From CAYLYU01 sp964501925 (lineage in GTDB: Bacteria; Pseudomonadota; Zetaproteobacteria; Mariprofundales; Mariprofundaceae): a DNA stretch of 64,000 nucleotides. Both the position numbers and the translations under genes were made by a program. Below, in pieces: positions 49,125 through 57,749 of this stretch; the first letter of the stretch is position 1; each line of letters opens with the position of its first letter. The stretch is taken from assembly GCA_964501925.1 (NCBI GenBank), contig CAZCTM010000002.1, forward strand, positions 61,787-125,786, given 5' to 3'. The notes below the pieces were generated by a model, which saw only the letters and a list, made by a program, of their open reading frames with translations, did not search any database and had not been told where the DNA came from.

Positions 49125-50026
49125 GCTTTTTCGGGTTCAGAAAGGGTGCTGGAAAAAAAAAGGAGTTTGTCCTGGCTCTGGGCGGAGGCGGGGTGCGCGG
49201 CCTTGCCCATCTGGGCGTCCTGGAAACCCTGGAGGAGAACGGGCTTACGCCCTCCGCCATTGTTGGCACAAGTGTTGGGGCCCTGTTTGGTGCCATGTAT
49301 GCCTTCAAGCCCGATATCACGTCAGTCCGGACCGCGGTTCTGAATTACATGAGCTCCGAGGCATTCCAGGATCTGGGCCTGCCCCCACTGGCGGGAGAGG
49401 ATGAGGGGCGTGAGGATAGCTGGCTGGACAGGCTTGGCAGCGTGGCCCGTCAGACTGTCATGTACACCCGTGCGATTACGGGCATGTCGGTTGCCAACAC
49501 CAGGGCCCTGATCGAGATGGCCCACACCCTGTGCCCCGGCCGCGATATCGGTGATGCCATGATCCCCCTCTATGTTACGGCCGTACACTTTCCCAGCGGG
49601 GAATGCCACCTGTTTTCCAGAGGGGATCTGCCAAGGTCCATTGCGGCCAGCATGGCCATCCCCGGCATCTTTGATCCTGTGGAAATTGAAGGGAAACAGT
49701 TTGTTGACGGTGCCCTGGCTGCCGAAATACCGGCTCTCGAGGCGCGTTCCATCACCACCGAAGGGCAACTCGTTGTGGCTGTCAATACCGGCAGCCGGCC
49801 GGATCCGGAAGAGTATCCGTCGAATGTGTTCATGATGCTGGACTGGGCGACCCGGATCAAAGCCCTTTACCTGCGCCGCTATGAGAAGAAACACGCGGAT
49901 ATCCTGATCGAACCGCTGGTGGGCTACACGCAGTGGAACGATTTTTCCCAGACCGAGGACGAAATTGACAAGGGGAGGGCGGCAGCCCTGGAAGTGATGC
50001 CTGAACTGACGCGCCACCTGGGCTAA
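49121..50026 (+). CDS. patatin-like phospholipase family protein (RssA-like)
   Basis: Putative serine acyl hydrolase. The product has 301 residues: oxyanion loop GGGGVRG at 21-27, nucleophile elbow GTSVG with Ser51, and catalytic Asp196 in VDGALA. No signal peptide is seen, so it is likely cytosolic or peripheral to the membrane. The substrate is unknown. The start is TTG overlapping the glnD stop, with GGAGG 4-5 nt upstream. E. coli RssA is a similar-sized family member of unclear role. Confidence 0.83.
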   Translation: MSFFGFRKGAGKKKEFVLALGGGGVRGLAHLGVLETLEENGLTPSAIVGTSVGALFGAMYAFKPDITSVRTAVLNYMSSEAFQDLGLPPLAGEDEGREDSWLDRLGSVARQTVMYTRAITGMSVANTRALIEMAHTLCPGRDIGDAMIPLYVTAVHFPSGECHLFSRGDLPRSIAASMAIPGIFDPVEIEGKQFVDGALAAEIPALEARSITTEGQLVVAVNTGSRPDPEEYPSNVFMMLDWATRIKALYLRRYEKKHADILIEPLVGYTQWNDFSQTEDEIDKGRAAALEVMPELTRHLG

Positions 50027-50037
50027 GAGCGGGAAGG

Positions 50038-50736
50038 TTGTTTCTCGATCGGGCCGTTATTCTCGCTGCCGGCGTGGGTTCGCGTCTGAGGTGGCTGACA
50101 AGGGGCAGGCCCAAGGCCCTCATGCCCGTGGCGGGAACGCCGGTCATTATCCATCTGATCCGAAGGCTCAGCGCCCAGGGGATTCACGATATCGCCATCA
50201 ATCTCCACCATCATGCGGACCAGATGCGTGAGGTTCTTGGAGACGGCTCACGTTTCGGTGTCCGCCTTTATTTCAGTTACGAGGAACATCTTCTGGATTC
50301 CGGTGGAGGTGTGAGAAAGGCAATGATGCTGCTTCCCGGCAATGGCTGGTTTGCCGTTCACAATGCGGACGTGCTTTCCGATATCGATGTGCGGGATCTT
50401 GCCGGCTTCGCCGGGGCGTGTGGAGCCAGAGCCTGCCTCGCCCTGGTCGCCAATCCCTCCCACCATCCCGATGGGGATTATGGTTTGCAGAACGACCTGG
50501 TTGTACCTAAAGAAGAGGGATTGCCTGCATACACCTATGCGGGTGTCGCCGCCATGCATGAGAGTGTTTTGTCCGGTTACAAACCGGATGTTCCCTTTCC
50601 CCTGAAGGATGTGTTTTCCGATCTGCAGAAAAGGGGTGAGCTCTGCGGAAAGCTGCATCACGGCATGTGGATGGACATCGGCCGGCCAAGAGACTGGCTG
50701 AACGCCTCTCGGTTGCTGGGTGCGCATGAGTTCTGA
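50038..50736 (+). CDS. sugar-phosphate nucleotidyltransferase, MurU-like
   Basis: The product has 232 residues with a single nucleotidyltransferase domain. The N-terminus is AVILAAGVGSRLRWLTRGRPKALMPVAG (in part), with the G-X-G-X-R activation loop. The Asp of HNADVLSD is the metal ligand, and HPDGDYGL and HHGMWMDIGRPRDW follow. Similarity in length and motifs to MurU (MurNAc-1-phosphate uridylyltransferase) suggests cell-wall recycling, but mannose- or glucose-1-phosphate enzymes share the fold. The kinase AmgK, usually next to MurU, is not adjacent. The start is TTG; its purine-rich stretch is very close. Confidence 0.72.
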   Translation: MFLDRAVILAAGVGSRLRWLTRGRPKALMPVAGTPVIIHLIRRLSAQGIHDIAINLHHHADQMREVLGDGSRFGVRLYFSYEEHLLDSGGGVRKAMMLLPGNGWFAVHNADVLSDIDVRDLAGFAGACGARACLALVANPSHHPDGDYGLQNDLVVPKEEGLPAYTYAGVAAMHESVLSGYKPDVPFPLKDVFSDLQKRGELCGKLHHGMWMDIGRPRDWLNASRLLGAHEF

Positions 50737-51922
50737 ACGTGTTCTCATGTGGGCCATGCTGGCCGCCATCCTGGCCGGCGGCATCTCCAGTTTTCTCTGG
50801 GGTGAAAACATGGTGGTCGTGGGCTGGCTGGGGGATCTCTTTCTCACCGCCCTGAAGATGCTCATCGTTCCCCTGGTCGCAGCCAGTGTGATAACAGGCG
50901 TGGCCGGTCTCGGCGATGTCCGGAAGCTGGGGAGGATGGGGGGGCTCAGCGTCGCCTACTATGCCACGACGACATTGATCGCCGTGAGCATCGGGTTAGC
51001 CATGGCCAACCTGTGGCAGCCTGGCGTGGGGGTTCCCCTTGGAGATCTGAAGGCACCCAGGCCTGAGGCCTCGGATATCGGGGTGACCGACCTGATCCTC
51101 TCCCTGGTGCATCCCAACATCATTGGTGCGGCCGCGGAGATGAAGCTTCTTCCCATCATTGTTTTCTGCATCGCCTTTGCTGCTGCCCTTTCCACCCTGG
51201 GTGAGAAAGGCCGCCCAGTCATCCTTTTCTTTGACAGCCTGAATGAGGGGATGATGAAGCTGGTCCACTGGCTGATGTGGTTTGCACCCATCGGCGTCTT
51301 CGGTCTGATCGCGGCAAGGCTTGGGGCTGCGGGCGGTGGTGAGGCCTTCTTCGCACAGCTTGCGGGCCTGGCCAGATACGCGCTGACCGTTATTTCCGGT
51401 CTGATCGTTCATGCCGGATTCCTCTGCCTGTTACTGGCGGTACTGGCACGCAGGAGGATTTCCGATTATCTGAGGCACCTGGCTACGGCGCTGATGACGG
51501 CCTTTTCCACCGCTTCGTCCAGCGCCACCCTGCCGGTGACCATGGATGGCGTGAAGTCTGCCGAGGTCCCCGGACCGGCCCGTCGCTTTGTTTTGCCGCT
51601 CGGAGCAACCATCAACATGGACGGTACCGCCCTCTACGAGGCCGTCGCCGTGCTTTTCATTTCCCAGGCAATGGGAATAGACCTTTCATTCGGGCAGCAA
51701 TTGCTGGTCCTTCTCACCGCAACATTGGCGGCCATCGGGGCGGCCGGCATACCCGAGGCGGGTCTTGTGACCATGGTCATCGTCATGGAGGCCGTCGGTC
51801 TTCCGCTGGAAGGCATCGGACTGATCCTTTCCATCGACTGGTTTCTGGATCGCTGCCGAACGACGGTCAATGTCTTTGGTGACGCGGTGGGCGCGGCCGT
51901 TGTCGGACGCCTCCACTCCTGA
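50726..51922 (+). CDS. dicarboxylate/amino acid:cation symporter (DAACS family)
   Basis: Inner-membrane sodium- or proton-coupled carrier related to GltP/DctA. The product has 398 residues, with eight membrane helices and two re-entrant loops expected. Diagnostic motifs: the serine-rich loop TAFSTASSSATLPVT, GATINMDGTALYE (NMDGT) and the C-terminal IDWFLDRCRTTVNVFGD. The substrate (glutamate, aspartate or C4-dicarboxylates) cannot be fixed. It starts within the end of the preceding gene; GTG 50720 is an alternative start. Confidence 0.87.
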   Translation: MSSERVLMWAMLAAILAGGISSFLWGENMVVVGWLGDLFLTALKMLIVPLVAASVITGVAGLGDVRKLGRMGGLSVAYYATTTLIAVSIGLAMANLWQPGVGVPLGDLKAPRPEASDIGVTDLILSLVHPNIIGAAAEMKLLPIIVFCIAFAAALSTLGEKGRPVILFFDSLNEGMMKLVHWLMWFAPIGVFGLIAARLGAAGGGEAFFAQLAGLARYALTVISGLIVHAGFLCLLLAVLARRRISDYLRHLATALMTAFSTASSSATLPVTMDGVKSAEVPGPARRFVLPLGATINMDGTALYEAVAVLFISQAMGIDLSFGQQLLVLLTATLAAIGAAGIPEAGLVTMVIVMEAVGLPLEGIGLILSIDWFLDRCRTTVNVFGDAVGAAVVGRLHS

Positions 51923-53002
51923 TCAGGAAGCGTGCAGGGCGACGGGGATTCGCCGGTTGCCGAAACAGCCGGAGTAGGGGCCGAACACGCCGGCGATGGA
52001 CTGCCCGCATGAGGAGCAGTGCCCCATCTCATCGAGGTGGTATTCAAGGATATCGTACCAGTCGCGGACAATCAGCCTGCTTCCGCAGCCGGGACAGAAT
52101 GTGGTACCTCCCTCGATGTCGTACACGTTGCCCGTATAGACGTATCGCAGGCCCGCCTCCCTGGCAATCCGGCGGGCACGGGAAAGCGTGGATGGCGGCG
52201 TGGGGGGCACGTCCAGCATCTTGTAGTCGGGGTGAAAGGCCGAAAAGTGCAGCGGCACATCCGCGCCAAGCTCTTTTGCGATCCAGGTGCTGAGATTCTT
52301 CAGTTCCTCGTCCGAATCGTTCTTGCCGGGAATGAGCAGGGTGGTGATTTCCAGCCACACATCCGTTTCGTGCCTGATGTAGCGCAGCGTATCAAGCACG
52401 GGTTGCAACTGGCCCACGCAGACCTTGTGGTAGAATTCCTCGGTAAAGGCCTTCAGGTCCACATTGGCTGCATCCATGTGGCTGAAGAACTCGACTCTTG
52501 CCTCGGCGTGAATGTAACCCGCGGTGACCGCCACGGTCTTGATACCGATTTCGTGGCAGGCCCTGGCCGTATCCACGGCATACTCGAGAAAAATCACCGG
52601 ATCGTTGTAGGTGAAGGACACGCTCCTGCAGCCCATGTTTCTGGCGGCCCTGGCGATGGCCTCGGGCGATGCCTCGTCACACAGCCGGTCAAACTCCCTG
52701 GATTTGCTGATGTCCCAGTTCTGGCAGAACTTGCAGGCGAGATTGCAGCCCGCGGTGCCGAACGAGAGCACGCTGGAACCCGGATAGAAATGGGAAAGCG
52801 GTTTTTTCTCGATGGGGTCCACACAGAATCCGGAGGATCGGCCATAGGTGGTGAGTACGATCTTCCCGCCTTCCCGTTTGCGCACGAAACACAGACCTCT
52901 CTGCCCATCGTGCAGCTTGCAGTCACGCGGGCAGACATCACACTGGATACGGCCATCTTCCAGCTTATGCCAGTAGCGGCCGGGGAAATGGGCATCAGCC
53001 AT
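51923..53002 (-). CDS. amrS: AmmeMemoRadiSam system radical SAM enzyme
   Basis: Radical SAM enzyme of the AmrS family. The product has 359 residues: an N-terminal Cys cluster (CDVCPRDC, residues 21-28), the iron-sulfur motif CNLACKFC with Cys86, Cys90 and Cys93, the SAM-binding strands (SVSFTYNDPVIF), and a C-terminal zinc-ribbon-like pair (CPGCG, CSSCG). It is distinguished from pyruvate formate-lyase activases by these extra Cys pairs and by its neighbours amrA and amrB. The reaction is not established. It begins 2 bp after amrA. Its stop abuts that of the convergent symporter in TGATCA. Confidence 0.92.
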   Translation of the reverse strand: MADAHFPGRYWHKLEDGRIQCDVCPRDCKLHDGQRGLCFVRKREGGKIVLTTYGRSSGFCVDPIEKKPLSHFYPGSSVLSFGTAGCNLACKFCQNWDISKSREFDRLCDEASPEAIARAARNMGCRSVSFTYNDPVIFLEYAVDTARACHEIGIKTVAVTAGYIHAEARVEFFSHMDAANVDLKAFTEEFYHKVCVGQLQPVLDTLRYIRHETDVWLEITTLLIPGKNDSDEELKNLSTWIAKELGADVPLHFSAFHPDYKMLDVPPTPPSTLSRARRIAREAGLRYVYTGNVYDIEGGTTFCPGCGSRLIVRDWYDILEYHLDEMGHCSSCGQSIAGVFGPYSGCFGNRRIPVALHAS

Positions 53003-53004
53003 GT

Positions 53005-53586
53005 TCAGTGCTCCGGTTCTTCCTTATATTTCTCTACCTTGTATTTATATAATAGCATGTCACGGTGCCAGAAATCAGCGGGCAGGCCCGCCTTGATTTT
53101 CAGGTGTGCAAGGAAGGATCTCGGGTCGGGAAGCTGTTCCCAGACCTGGGGGAGGAATGTCGCCCGATGGGGGCCGTATTCAAGGACGACACCGTCAATC
53201 CCCGGCTTCAGTTGGACGATGAAATCATCCTCATCGAGAGCACGCACAGGTTCCAGCGGGCCGAGCACGGAAACCTCGATCCGGATCTTTTCCAGTTCCT
53301 CGGGCGCAAGCGGGGGAAAGCGGGGGTCATGAAAAGCGGCGGCCACCGCATTGGCAGTGACATCCTGGAGAAGGGGGCGATAGGCCTCAAGGGAGCCAAT
53401 GCAGCCCCGCAGTTGACTGTTCTTCTTCAGGGTAACGAAGCTGGCCGCCTTTTCGTTCAGCCAGGGTGCATCGAGCGGCAGGTATCCGTCGAGCGACATG
53501 CCCAGCTTTTCCGAAATGGCCGATCTGGCCAGCCTCAGAAGAATGCGGCCTTTCTCCATCCGATCTGCGCTGCCTTTACTGTTCAT
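53005..53586 (-). CDS. amrA: AMMECR1-domain protein AmrA
   Basis: Member of the AMMECR1 family, middle piece of the AmmeMemoRadiSam trio. From ATG 53586 the product has 193 residues. The family signature is LRGCIGSLEAYRPLLQDV with its conserved Cys, followed by AAFHDPRFPPLAPEEL, IEVSVLGPLEPV and the C-terminal FLPQVWEQLPDPRSFLAHLKIKAG (in part). GAGGAG precedes the start at 6 nt. The molecular function is unknown; co-occurrence with AmrB and AmrS suggests a shared modification reaction. Confidence 0.9.
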   Translation of the reverse strand: MNSKGSADRMEKGRILLRLARSAISEKLGMSLDGYLPLDAPWLNEKAASFVTLKKNSQLRGCIGSLEAYRPLLQDVTANAVAAAFHDPRFPPLAPEELEKIRIEVSVLGPLEPVRALDEDDFIVQLKPGIDGVVLEYGPHRATFLPQVWEQLPDPRSFLAHLKIKAGLPADFWHRDMLLYKYKVEKYKEEPEH

Positions 53587-53771
53587 CACTGACTCCTCAT
53601 GGTTTCGCCGCATCCTGTCGACCCATCGAAAAGCCTGCGCATGTCTTCCTCCAGGGCACAGCGACGCGTACAATACAATAGAATCGCTCCGTGCTTCACT
53701 GACTCGCCTTCACCCGGAACCACAACTGGCAGGCCTGAACATCCTGGGCGAACATCTCCACAGGCTTGTTT

Positions 53772-53903
53772 TCACTGAGCCGGAAGACACGAAACATACA
53801 AGGCGTTCCTGACCGTAAGCATCTGTGGCACCTCGACAATGATACCGTCATCATCAAGCTTCCCGTGCCTGTTCCCTCCACACGCCGGACACATCTTACA
53901 CAT
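53772..53903 (-). CDS. candidate 43-residue Cys-rich small protein
   Basis: A short frame in the 439-bp space between amrB and amrA, on their strand. It begins MCKMCPACGGNRHGKLDDDG, with a CxxCxxC cluster at residues 2, 5 and 8 and a fourth Cys at 39, so a small metal-binding knuckle is plausible. GAGAGGA lies about 8 nt before the ATG. I do not recognise the family. A longer 94-codon frame (53696-53980) overlaps it in another register and looks like non-coding composition. Without comparison this remains a candidate. The flanks 53587-53771 and 53904-54025 hold nothing recognisable. Confidence 0.35.
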   Translation of the reverse strand: MCKMCPACGGNRHGKLDDDGIIVEVPQMLTVRNALYVSCLPAQ

Positions 53904-54025
53904 GACCAAATCCTCTCAGGTGTGGTAGAGAAATGCCTGCAATATTGATGCCTGAATGGAATGGGTGAAAAACGTAACAAGGCATTCCACCTCCCGTTAT
54001 TCCGCTGCGGCGGTGATCCTGGTCG

Positions 54026-54826
54026 TTATCCTTGCACAGGGGTAAAGGCAAAGGCCCCATAGCCCACCACCTGCGATTTGTCACCGGCGGTGTCACCGGA
54101 ATTGCGCAGGTCGAGCAGGTGGGCCTCCAGTCCATGCCCTTTCGTGCTTGCCAGAAGGCCGTTGATGGGTGTGGCGCCACAGGCCTGTTCATGGCGAATA
54201 GGCCAGCGCAGGTCAAGAATGGCCCGGGCGGTCTGTTCGTCCACCCGTTTTGCCATGTCATAGGGCAGGTAGTGAGACAGATCCGAACTGATGACGATAC
54301 GGGTTTCATCTCCTCCCCACAACCGGTCCAGAACCTCGGCCACCTCTTCGGGTGTGGCATCCCCCACAGCCAGCGGGATCAGCGTGAAATCATCCAGGGT
54401 CTCCTGAAGGAATGGGATGTGCACCTCCAGTGAATGTTCCATGGCGTGCGCGGCCTTGCTCGTCACAACCTGAGGCAGATCAGCAATGGATTGCATGCCG
54501 TCCTTGTCCAGGGGCACGGTTCCCAGCGGTGTGGTAAAGGCATCGGCATCGGGCAGGGCAAGTCCACGCACGGGAACCCGGTGCACGGGGCCAAGAAGCA
54601 CGATACGCCGGATCGCATCCCTGTCCCGGCCAAGCAGGGCATAGGCATAGCCTGCGGTTGGCCCGGAATAGATATAGCCCGCATGCGGCGCGATGAGCGC
54701 CTTGGGCGAGATGTCCGTTTCCGGTACTTTGGCATGCCGCAGCATGGTCTTAACCATGGCGGAAAGATCCTCGGGTTCGGCCGGGTAGAACATGCCGGCA
54801 ACTGCCGGTTCCCTGATTCGCATCAT
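54026..54826 (-). CDS. amrB: AmmeMemoRadiSam system protein B (Memo family)
   Basis: Bacterial homologue of human MEMO1, with a fold like extradiol dioxygenases. The product has 266 residues. Likely metal ligands are His48 (APHAGYIYSG), His82 (GPVHRVP) and Cys216 (EQACGATP), corresponding to the histidines and cysteine of MEMO1. EHSLEVHIPFLQ and SSDLSHYLPYD are conserved blocks. ATG 54826 follows GGAGG by 10 nt; TTG 54832 and ATG 54823 are alternatives. It lies upstream of amrA and amrS on the same strand. Confidence 0.92.
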   Translation of the reverse strand: MMRIREPAVAGMFYPAEPEDLSAMVKTMLRHAKVPETDISPKALIAPHAGYIYSGPTAGYAYALLGRDRDAIRRIVLLGPVHRVPVRGLALPDADAFTTPLGTVPLDKDGMQSIADLPQVVTSKAAHAMEHSLEVHIPFLQETLDDFTLIPLAVGDATPEEVAEVLDRLWGGDETRIVISSDLSHYLPYDMAKRVDEQTARAILDLRWPIRHEQACGATPINGLLASTKGHGLEAHLLDLRNSGDTAGDKSQVVGYGAFAFTPVQG

Positions 54827-54868
54827 CTTCAACTCACCTCCACTCCTATTATAGTTGGAAGGCGGGAC

Positions 54869-55477
54869 CTATGGCTTCTCCCTGTCCGATCCCTGCTTGA
54901 TCTGCCGCTTGACGTGATGGTGGCCGTAACGGAAGTAGGCGAAAAGGGCGGCGGCGACGATGATCCCGATCGCCACAAGCAGACCGACAATGCCGAATCG
55001 CTCCAGGGTGGCCATGGCGGCGAGACCGAGAAAATGACCGGCCGCGTAAATGACGATGGCCCAGCTGATGCAGTTGAGGATCTGCAGGAAGAAGAAGCGC
55101 CAGAAACTCATGCTGGAACAGCCAAACAGGATGGCCGCCACCAGACGGGTGCCATAGAGATACTGGAAAATGAATATCGTCCAGTTGCCGTGATGATCGA
55201 GGTATTTGTCCAGAATTGCCTTGGCCCTGGGATAGTGGTTGCGAAGAAACGGGAGGGCCTGGATGATCTGCATGCCGCGCCAGCGACCAAGTGCGAAATA
55301 GAAAAGATGGCCGGCAAAGGCACCTGCCGCGGCGACACCAATGACCTTCATGGGTTCCATGAGACCGGCCGCTGCGAGGGCGGCCGCCGCGATAAAGACG
55401 CTTTCTCCTTCAATAAAGGTCCAGATAAACACGGCCCAGTAGCCATACTGCCGGATGAATTCCTGCGCCCACTCCAT
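54869..55477 (-). CDS. DedA family membrane protein
   Basis: Integral membrane protein of the DedA/SNARE-associated (VTT) family, several members of which flip or recycle undecaprenyl phosphate or other lipids. The product has 202 residues with about four or five hydrophobic segments. Family features are FIEGESVFIAAAALAAAG near the N-terminus, GRWRG, and the segment FQYLYGTRLVAAILFG with its conserved Arg after glycine. A His/Lys/Arg-rich tail follows (YGHHHVKRQIKQ). It lies between hisF and amrB on the same strand; the link to either is unclear. Confidence 0.85.
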   Translation of the reverse strand: MEWAQEFIRQYGYWAVFIWTFIEGESVFIAAAALAAAGLMEPMKVIGVAAAGAFAGHLFYFALGRWRGMQIIQALPFLRNHYPRAKAILDKYLDHHGNWTIFIFQYLYGTRLVAAILFGCSSMSFWRFFFLQILNCISWAIVIYAAGHFLGLAAMATLERFGIVGLLVAIGIIVAAALFAYFRYGHHHVKRQIKQGSDREKP

Positions 55478-55519
55478 GTCAGCTGAACATCATGCCGTTT
55501 GAGATGCGACGCACCGAAA

Positions 55520-56275
55520 TCACAGACGGACCGGTATGCCCTGCTTTGCGAGATATTCCTTGGCTTCCCGGATCGAATGCTGTCCGAAATGAAAGATGCT
55601 GGCGGCCAGAACAGCATCGGCCTTGCCTTCCCTGAGTCCTTCCGCCAGATGTTCCAGAGTTCCCACGCCTCCCGAGGCAATCACGGGGGAGGTCACGGCC
55701 TCGGCCACAGCGCGGGTGAGCGCGATGTCATAGCCGGCCTTGGTGCCGTCACGGTCCATGCTGGTGAGGAGAATCTCGCCGGCGCCATAATCTGACATGC
55801 GCCTCGACCATTCGACGGCATTAATCCCGGTCGGATTCCGGCCGCCATGGGTAAAGCACTCCCAGTGGTCGCCTTGCCGCTTGGCATCGACGGCCACGAC
55901 AATGGTGGAGGAGCCAAAGCGCTCGGCAGCCTGGAGGACAAACTCCGGTTTTTTCAGGGCGGCCGTGTTGATGGACACCTTGTCCGCACCGGCGCGTAAC
56001 AGATTTTCAATGTCCTGCATCTCCTTCACGCCACCTCCAACGGTAAGGGGCATGAACACGTTCTCAGCGACCTGGGTCACCATGTGGTAGAGGGTGGACC
56101 GGTTCTCGTACGAGGCGCGAATATCCAGGAAGCAGAGCTCGTCGGCACCTTCCTCGTTGTAGCGAACGGCCGCCTCCACCGGATCACCGGCATCCACGAT
56201 ATCGACAAACTTCACACCCTTGACCACCCGGCCATGCGCCACGTCCAGGCAGGGGATGATCCGTTTACTCAGCAT
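55520..56275 (-). CDS. hisF: imidazole glycerol phosphate synthase, cyclase subunit
   Basis: Forms imidazole glycerol phosphate and AICAR from PRFAR with ammonia from HisH. The product has 251 residues, a TIM barrel: [17 protein letters not shown], with the catalytic Asp of [37 protein letters not shown], with the second catalytic Asp; and [14 protein letters not shown] 56275 was chosen from this conserved N-terminus; it overlaps hisA by 11 bp. Last of the his genes here. Confidence 0.96.
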   Translation of the reverse strand: MLSKRIIPCLDVAHGRVVKGVKFVDIVDAGDPVEAAVRYNEEGADELCFLDIRASYENRSTLYHMVTQVAENVFMPLTVGGGVKEMQDIENLLRAGADKVSINTAALKKPEFVLQAAERFGSSTIVVAVDAKRQGDHWECFTHGGRNPTGINAVEWSRRMSDYGAGEILLTSMDRDGTKAGYDIALTRAVAEAVTSPVIASGGVGTLEHLAEGLREGKADAVLAASIFHFGQHSIREAKEYLAKQGIPVRL

Positions 56276-57026
56276 CGGAGGATGAGGTTCCCTCGAGCCA
56301 CCTGATGGCGGCGGCAAAATCCAGCGTGCCCTCGTAGATCGCCCGTCCCGTGATGACGCCGCAGATACCAAGCGAGGCATATCTGGCCAGCAACTTGATA
56401 TCCTCCAGACTCGCGATACCGCCGGAGGCGATGACGGGAATACTGACCGCCCGGGCCAGGTTCAGGGTTTCATCGACGTTTGGCCCGGTCAGCATCCCGT
56501 CTCGGTGAATATCCGTATAGATAATGGCCGCAATCCCCGATTTCTCGAAGCGGCGGGCGAGATCCACGGCCTTGCTGTTGGTCAGATGTCCCCAGCCCTG
56601 GACGGCCACACGCCCCCGCTTGGCATCGATGCCCACGCATATCCTGCCCGGAAAGAAATGGGACGCGTCGGTGACAAGCAGGGGATTGGACGCTGCCGCT
56701 GAGCCAAGGATGACACGATCCACGCCAAGTTCGAATGCCTCCTTGATGGTGGCAAGGTTTCGCAGGCCGCCACCAAGCTGAACGGGGATGGAGATACGCC
56801 GGCAGATCGCCCGAATGGCGTCACGGTTCTTCGGATTTCCGGAAAAGGCGCCGTCCAGGTCCACGACATGCAGGCGTTTGGCCCCGAGGGACTCCCAGTG
56901 TTCCGCCATGGCCGCGGGATCATCTCCATAGATGGTGGCTTCATCCATGTTTCCCTGCATCAGGCGGACGCAGCGGCCTTCCTTCAGGTCAATGGCCGGA
57001 ATGATTTCAAAGCTATGACTGGTCAT
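56265..57026 (-). CDS. hisA: phosphoribosylformimino-5-aminoimidazole carboxamide ribotide isomerase
   Basis: Isomerises ProFAR to PRFAR. The product has 253 residues, a TIM barrel related to His[51 protein letters not shown] with the catalytic Asp, and [14 protein letters not shown] 57026 overlaps the hisH stop as ATGA, with AAGGA upstream. The alternative ATG 57056 lies inside hisH. Confidence 0.96.
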   Translation of the reverse strand: MTSHSFEIIPAIDLKEGRCVRLMQGNMDEATIYGDDPAAMAEHWESLGAKRLHVVDLDGAFSGNPKNRDAIRAICRRISIPVQLGGGLRNLATIKEAFELGVDRVILGSAAASNPLLVTDASHFFPGRICVGIDAKRGRVAVQGWGHLTNSKAVDLARRFEKSGIAAIIYTDIHRDGMLTGPNVDETLNLARAVSIPVIASGGIASLEDIKLLARYASLGICGVITGRAIYEGTLDFAAAIRWLEGTSSSDAE

Positions 57027-57673
57027 CGGATGTCCTTGCTCCCGTGGGGTTGCCATTTGATGAAGCTTGCCAGCAGGCGAATGCCTGCCGCCTGGCTTTT
57101 TTCGGGATGAAATTGTACGCCAATGAAGTTGTCACGTCCTATCACAGAGGCAAAGGTGTAACCTCCATAGTTACATGTCGCCAGAACATGATCGGGATTT
57201 TCCGGCTGGCAGACATAGGAATGGACGTAATAGGTCTGGGCTCCCCTGAGTGCGCGGATGACGGGGTGGGGTTTGCTCCCTGGGGTTGGAATCACATCAT
57301 CCCAGCCCATGTGGGGGATCTTGTAACCCCTGCCCGGATGGGAGGCGGGGAATGCTTTGACGACCCCTTCAATCAACCCCAGCCCCTCGTAGTGGCCAAA
57401 TTCCAGCGAGGCGTCCATGAGGACCTGCATGCCGAGGCAGATGCCAAGATAGGGGATGCCGGCATGGATACGTTCGACAAGGATATGCTCAAGGTCCTGG
57501 TTTCTTAGGGCGCCGATACAATCTCGAAAGGCGCCCACGCCCGGCAGGACAATGCGGGAGGCATCCTTCAGTCCGGAGGCCTTGCGAACCAGCCGGACCC
57601 TGCCGCCGGCGACTTCGAGCGCCTTGGCGACGGAGTGCAGGTTTCCCATGCCGTAATCGATCAGTGCAATCAT
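57023..57673 (-). CDS. hisH: imidazole glycerol phosphate synthase, glutaminase subunit
   Basis: Class I glutamine amidotransferase that feeds ammonia to HisF. The product has 216 residues: IDYGMGNLHSV, LPGVGAF, the nucleophile Cys79 in LGICLGMQ, HMGWDDV and the His/Glu pair in QFHPEKSQ. The start lies 76 bp after hisB. The end is coupled to hisA. Confidence 0.96.
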   Translation of the reverse strand: MIALIDYGMGNLHSVAKALEVAGGRVRLVRKASGLKDASRIVLPGVGAFRDCIGALRNQDLEHILVERIHAGIPYLGICLGMQVLMDASLEFGHYEGLGLIEGVVKAFPASHPGRGYKIPHMGWDDVIPTPGSKPHPVIRALRGAQTYYVHSYVCQPENPDHVLATCNYGGYTFASVIGRDNFIGVQFHPEKSQAAGIRLLASFIKWQPHGSKDIR

Positions 57674-57749
57674 GGCCTTCTGACTGACATAGGGGAGGGA
57701 AGGCTCGTTTTTCCCTGATCAATTCCCACCCCGGGACCGGGTTCCGGGA

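Noticed and set aside
52019..53332. 437-codon open frame antisense to amrS and amrA
   Set aside because: Both opposite genes are confidently identified, and the antisense product shows no motif or ribosome-binding site.
53696..53980. 94-codon frame between amrB and amrA
   Set aside because: Its residue composition is random-looking and it lacks a ribosome-binding site; the shorter overlapping Cys-rich frame is the better candidate.
54848..54853. TATAAT on the minus strand just upstream of amrB
   Set aside because: The -10 hexamer is perfect, but no -35 is found at 15-19 bp, and a start there would fall almost on the ribosome-binding site.
54434..55486. 350-codon open frame antisense to amrB and dedA
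   Set aside because: It covers two identified genes and the gap between them, and has a composition typical of complementary-strand frames.
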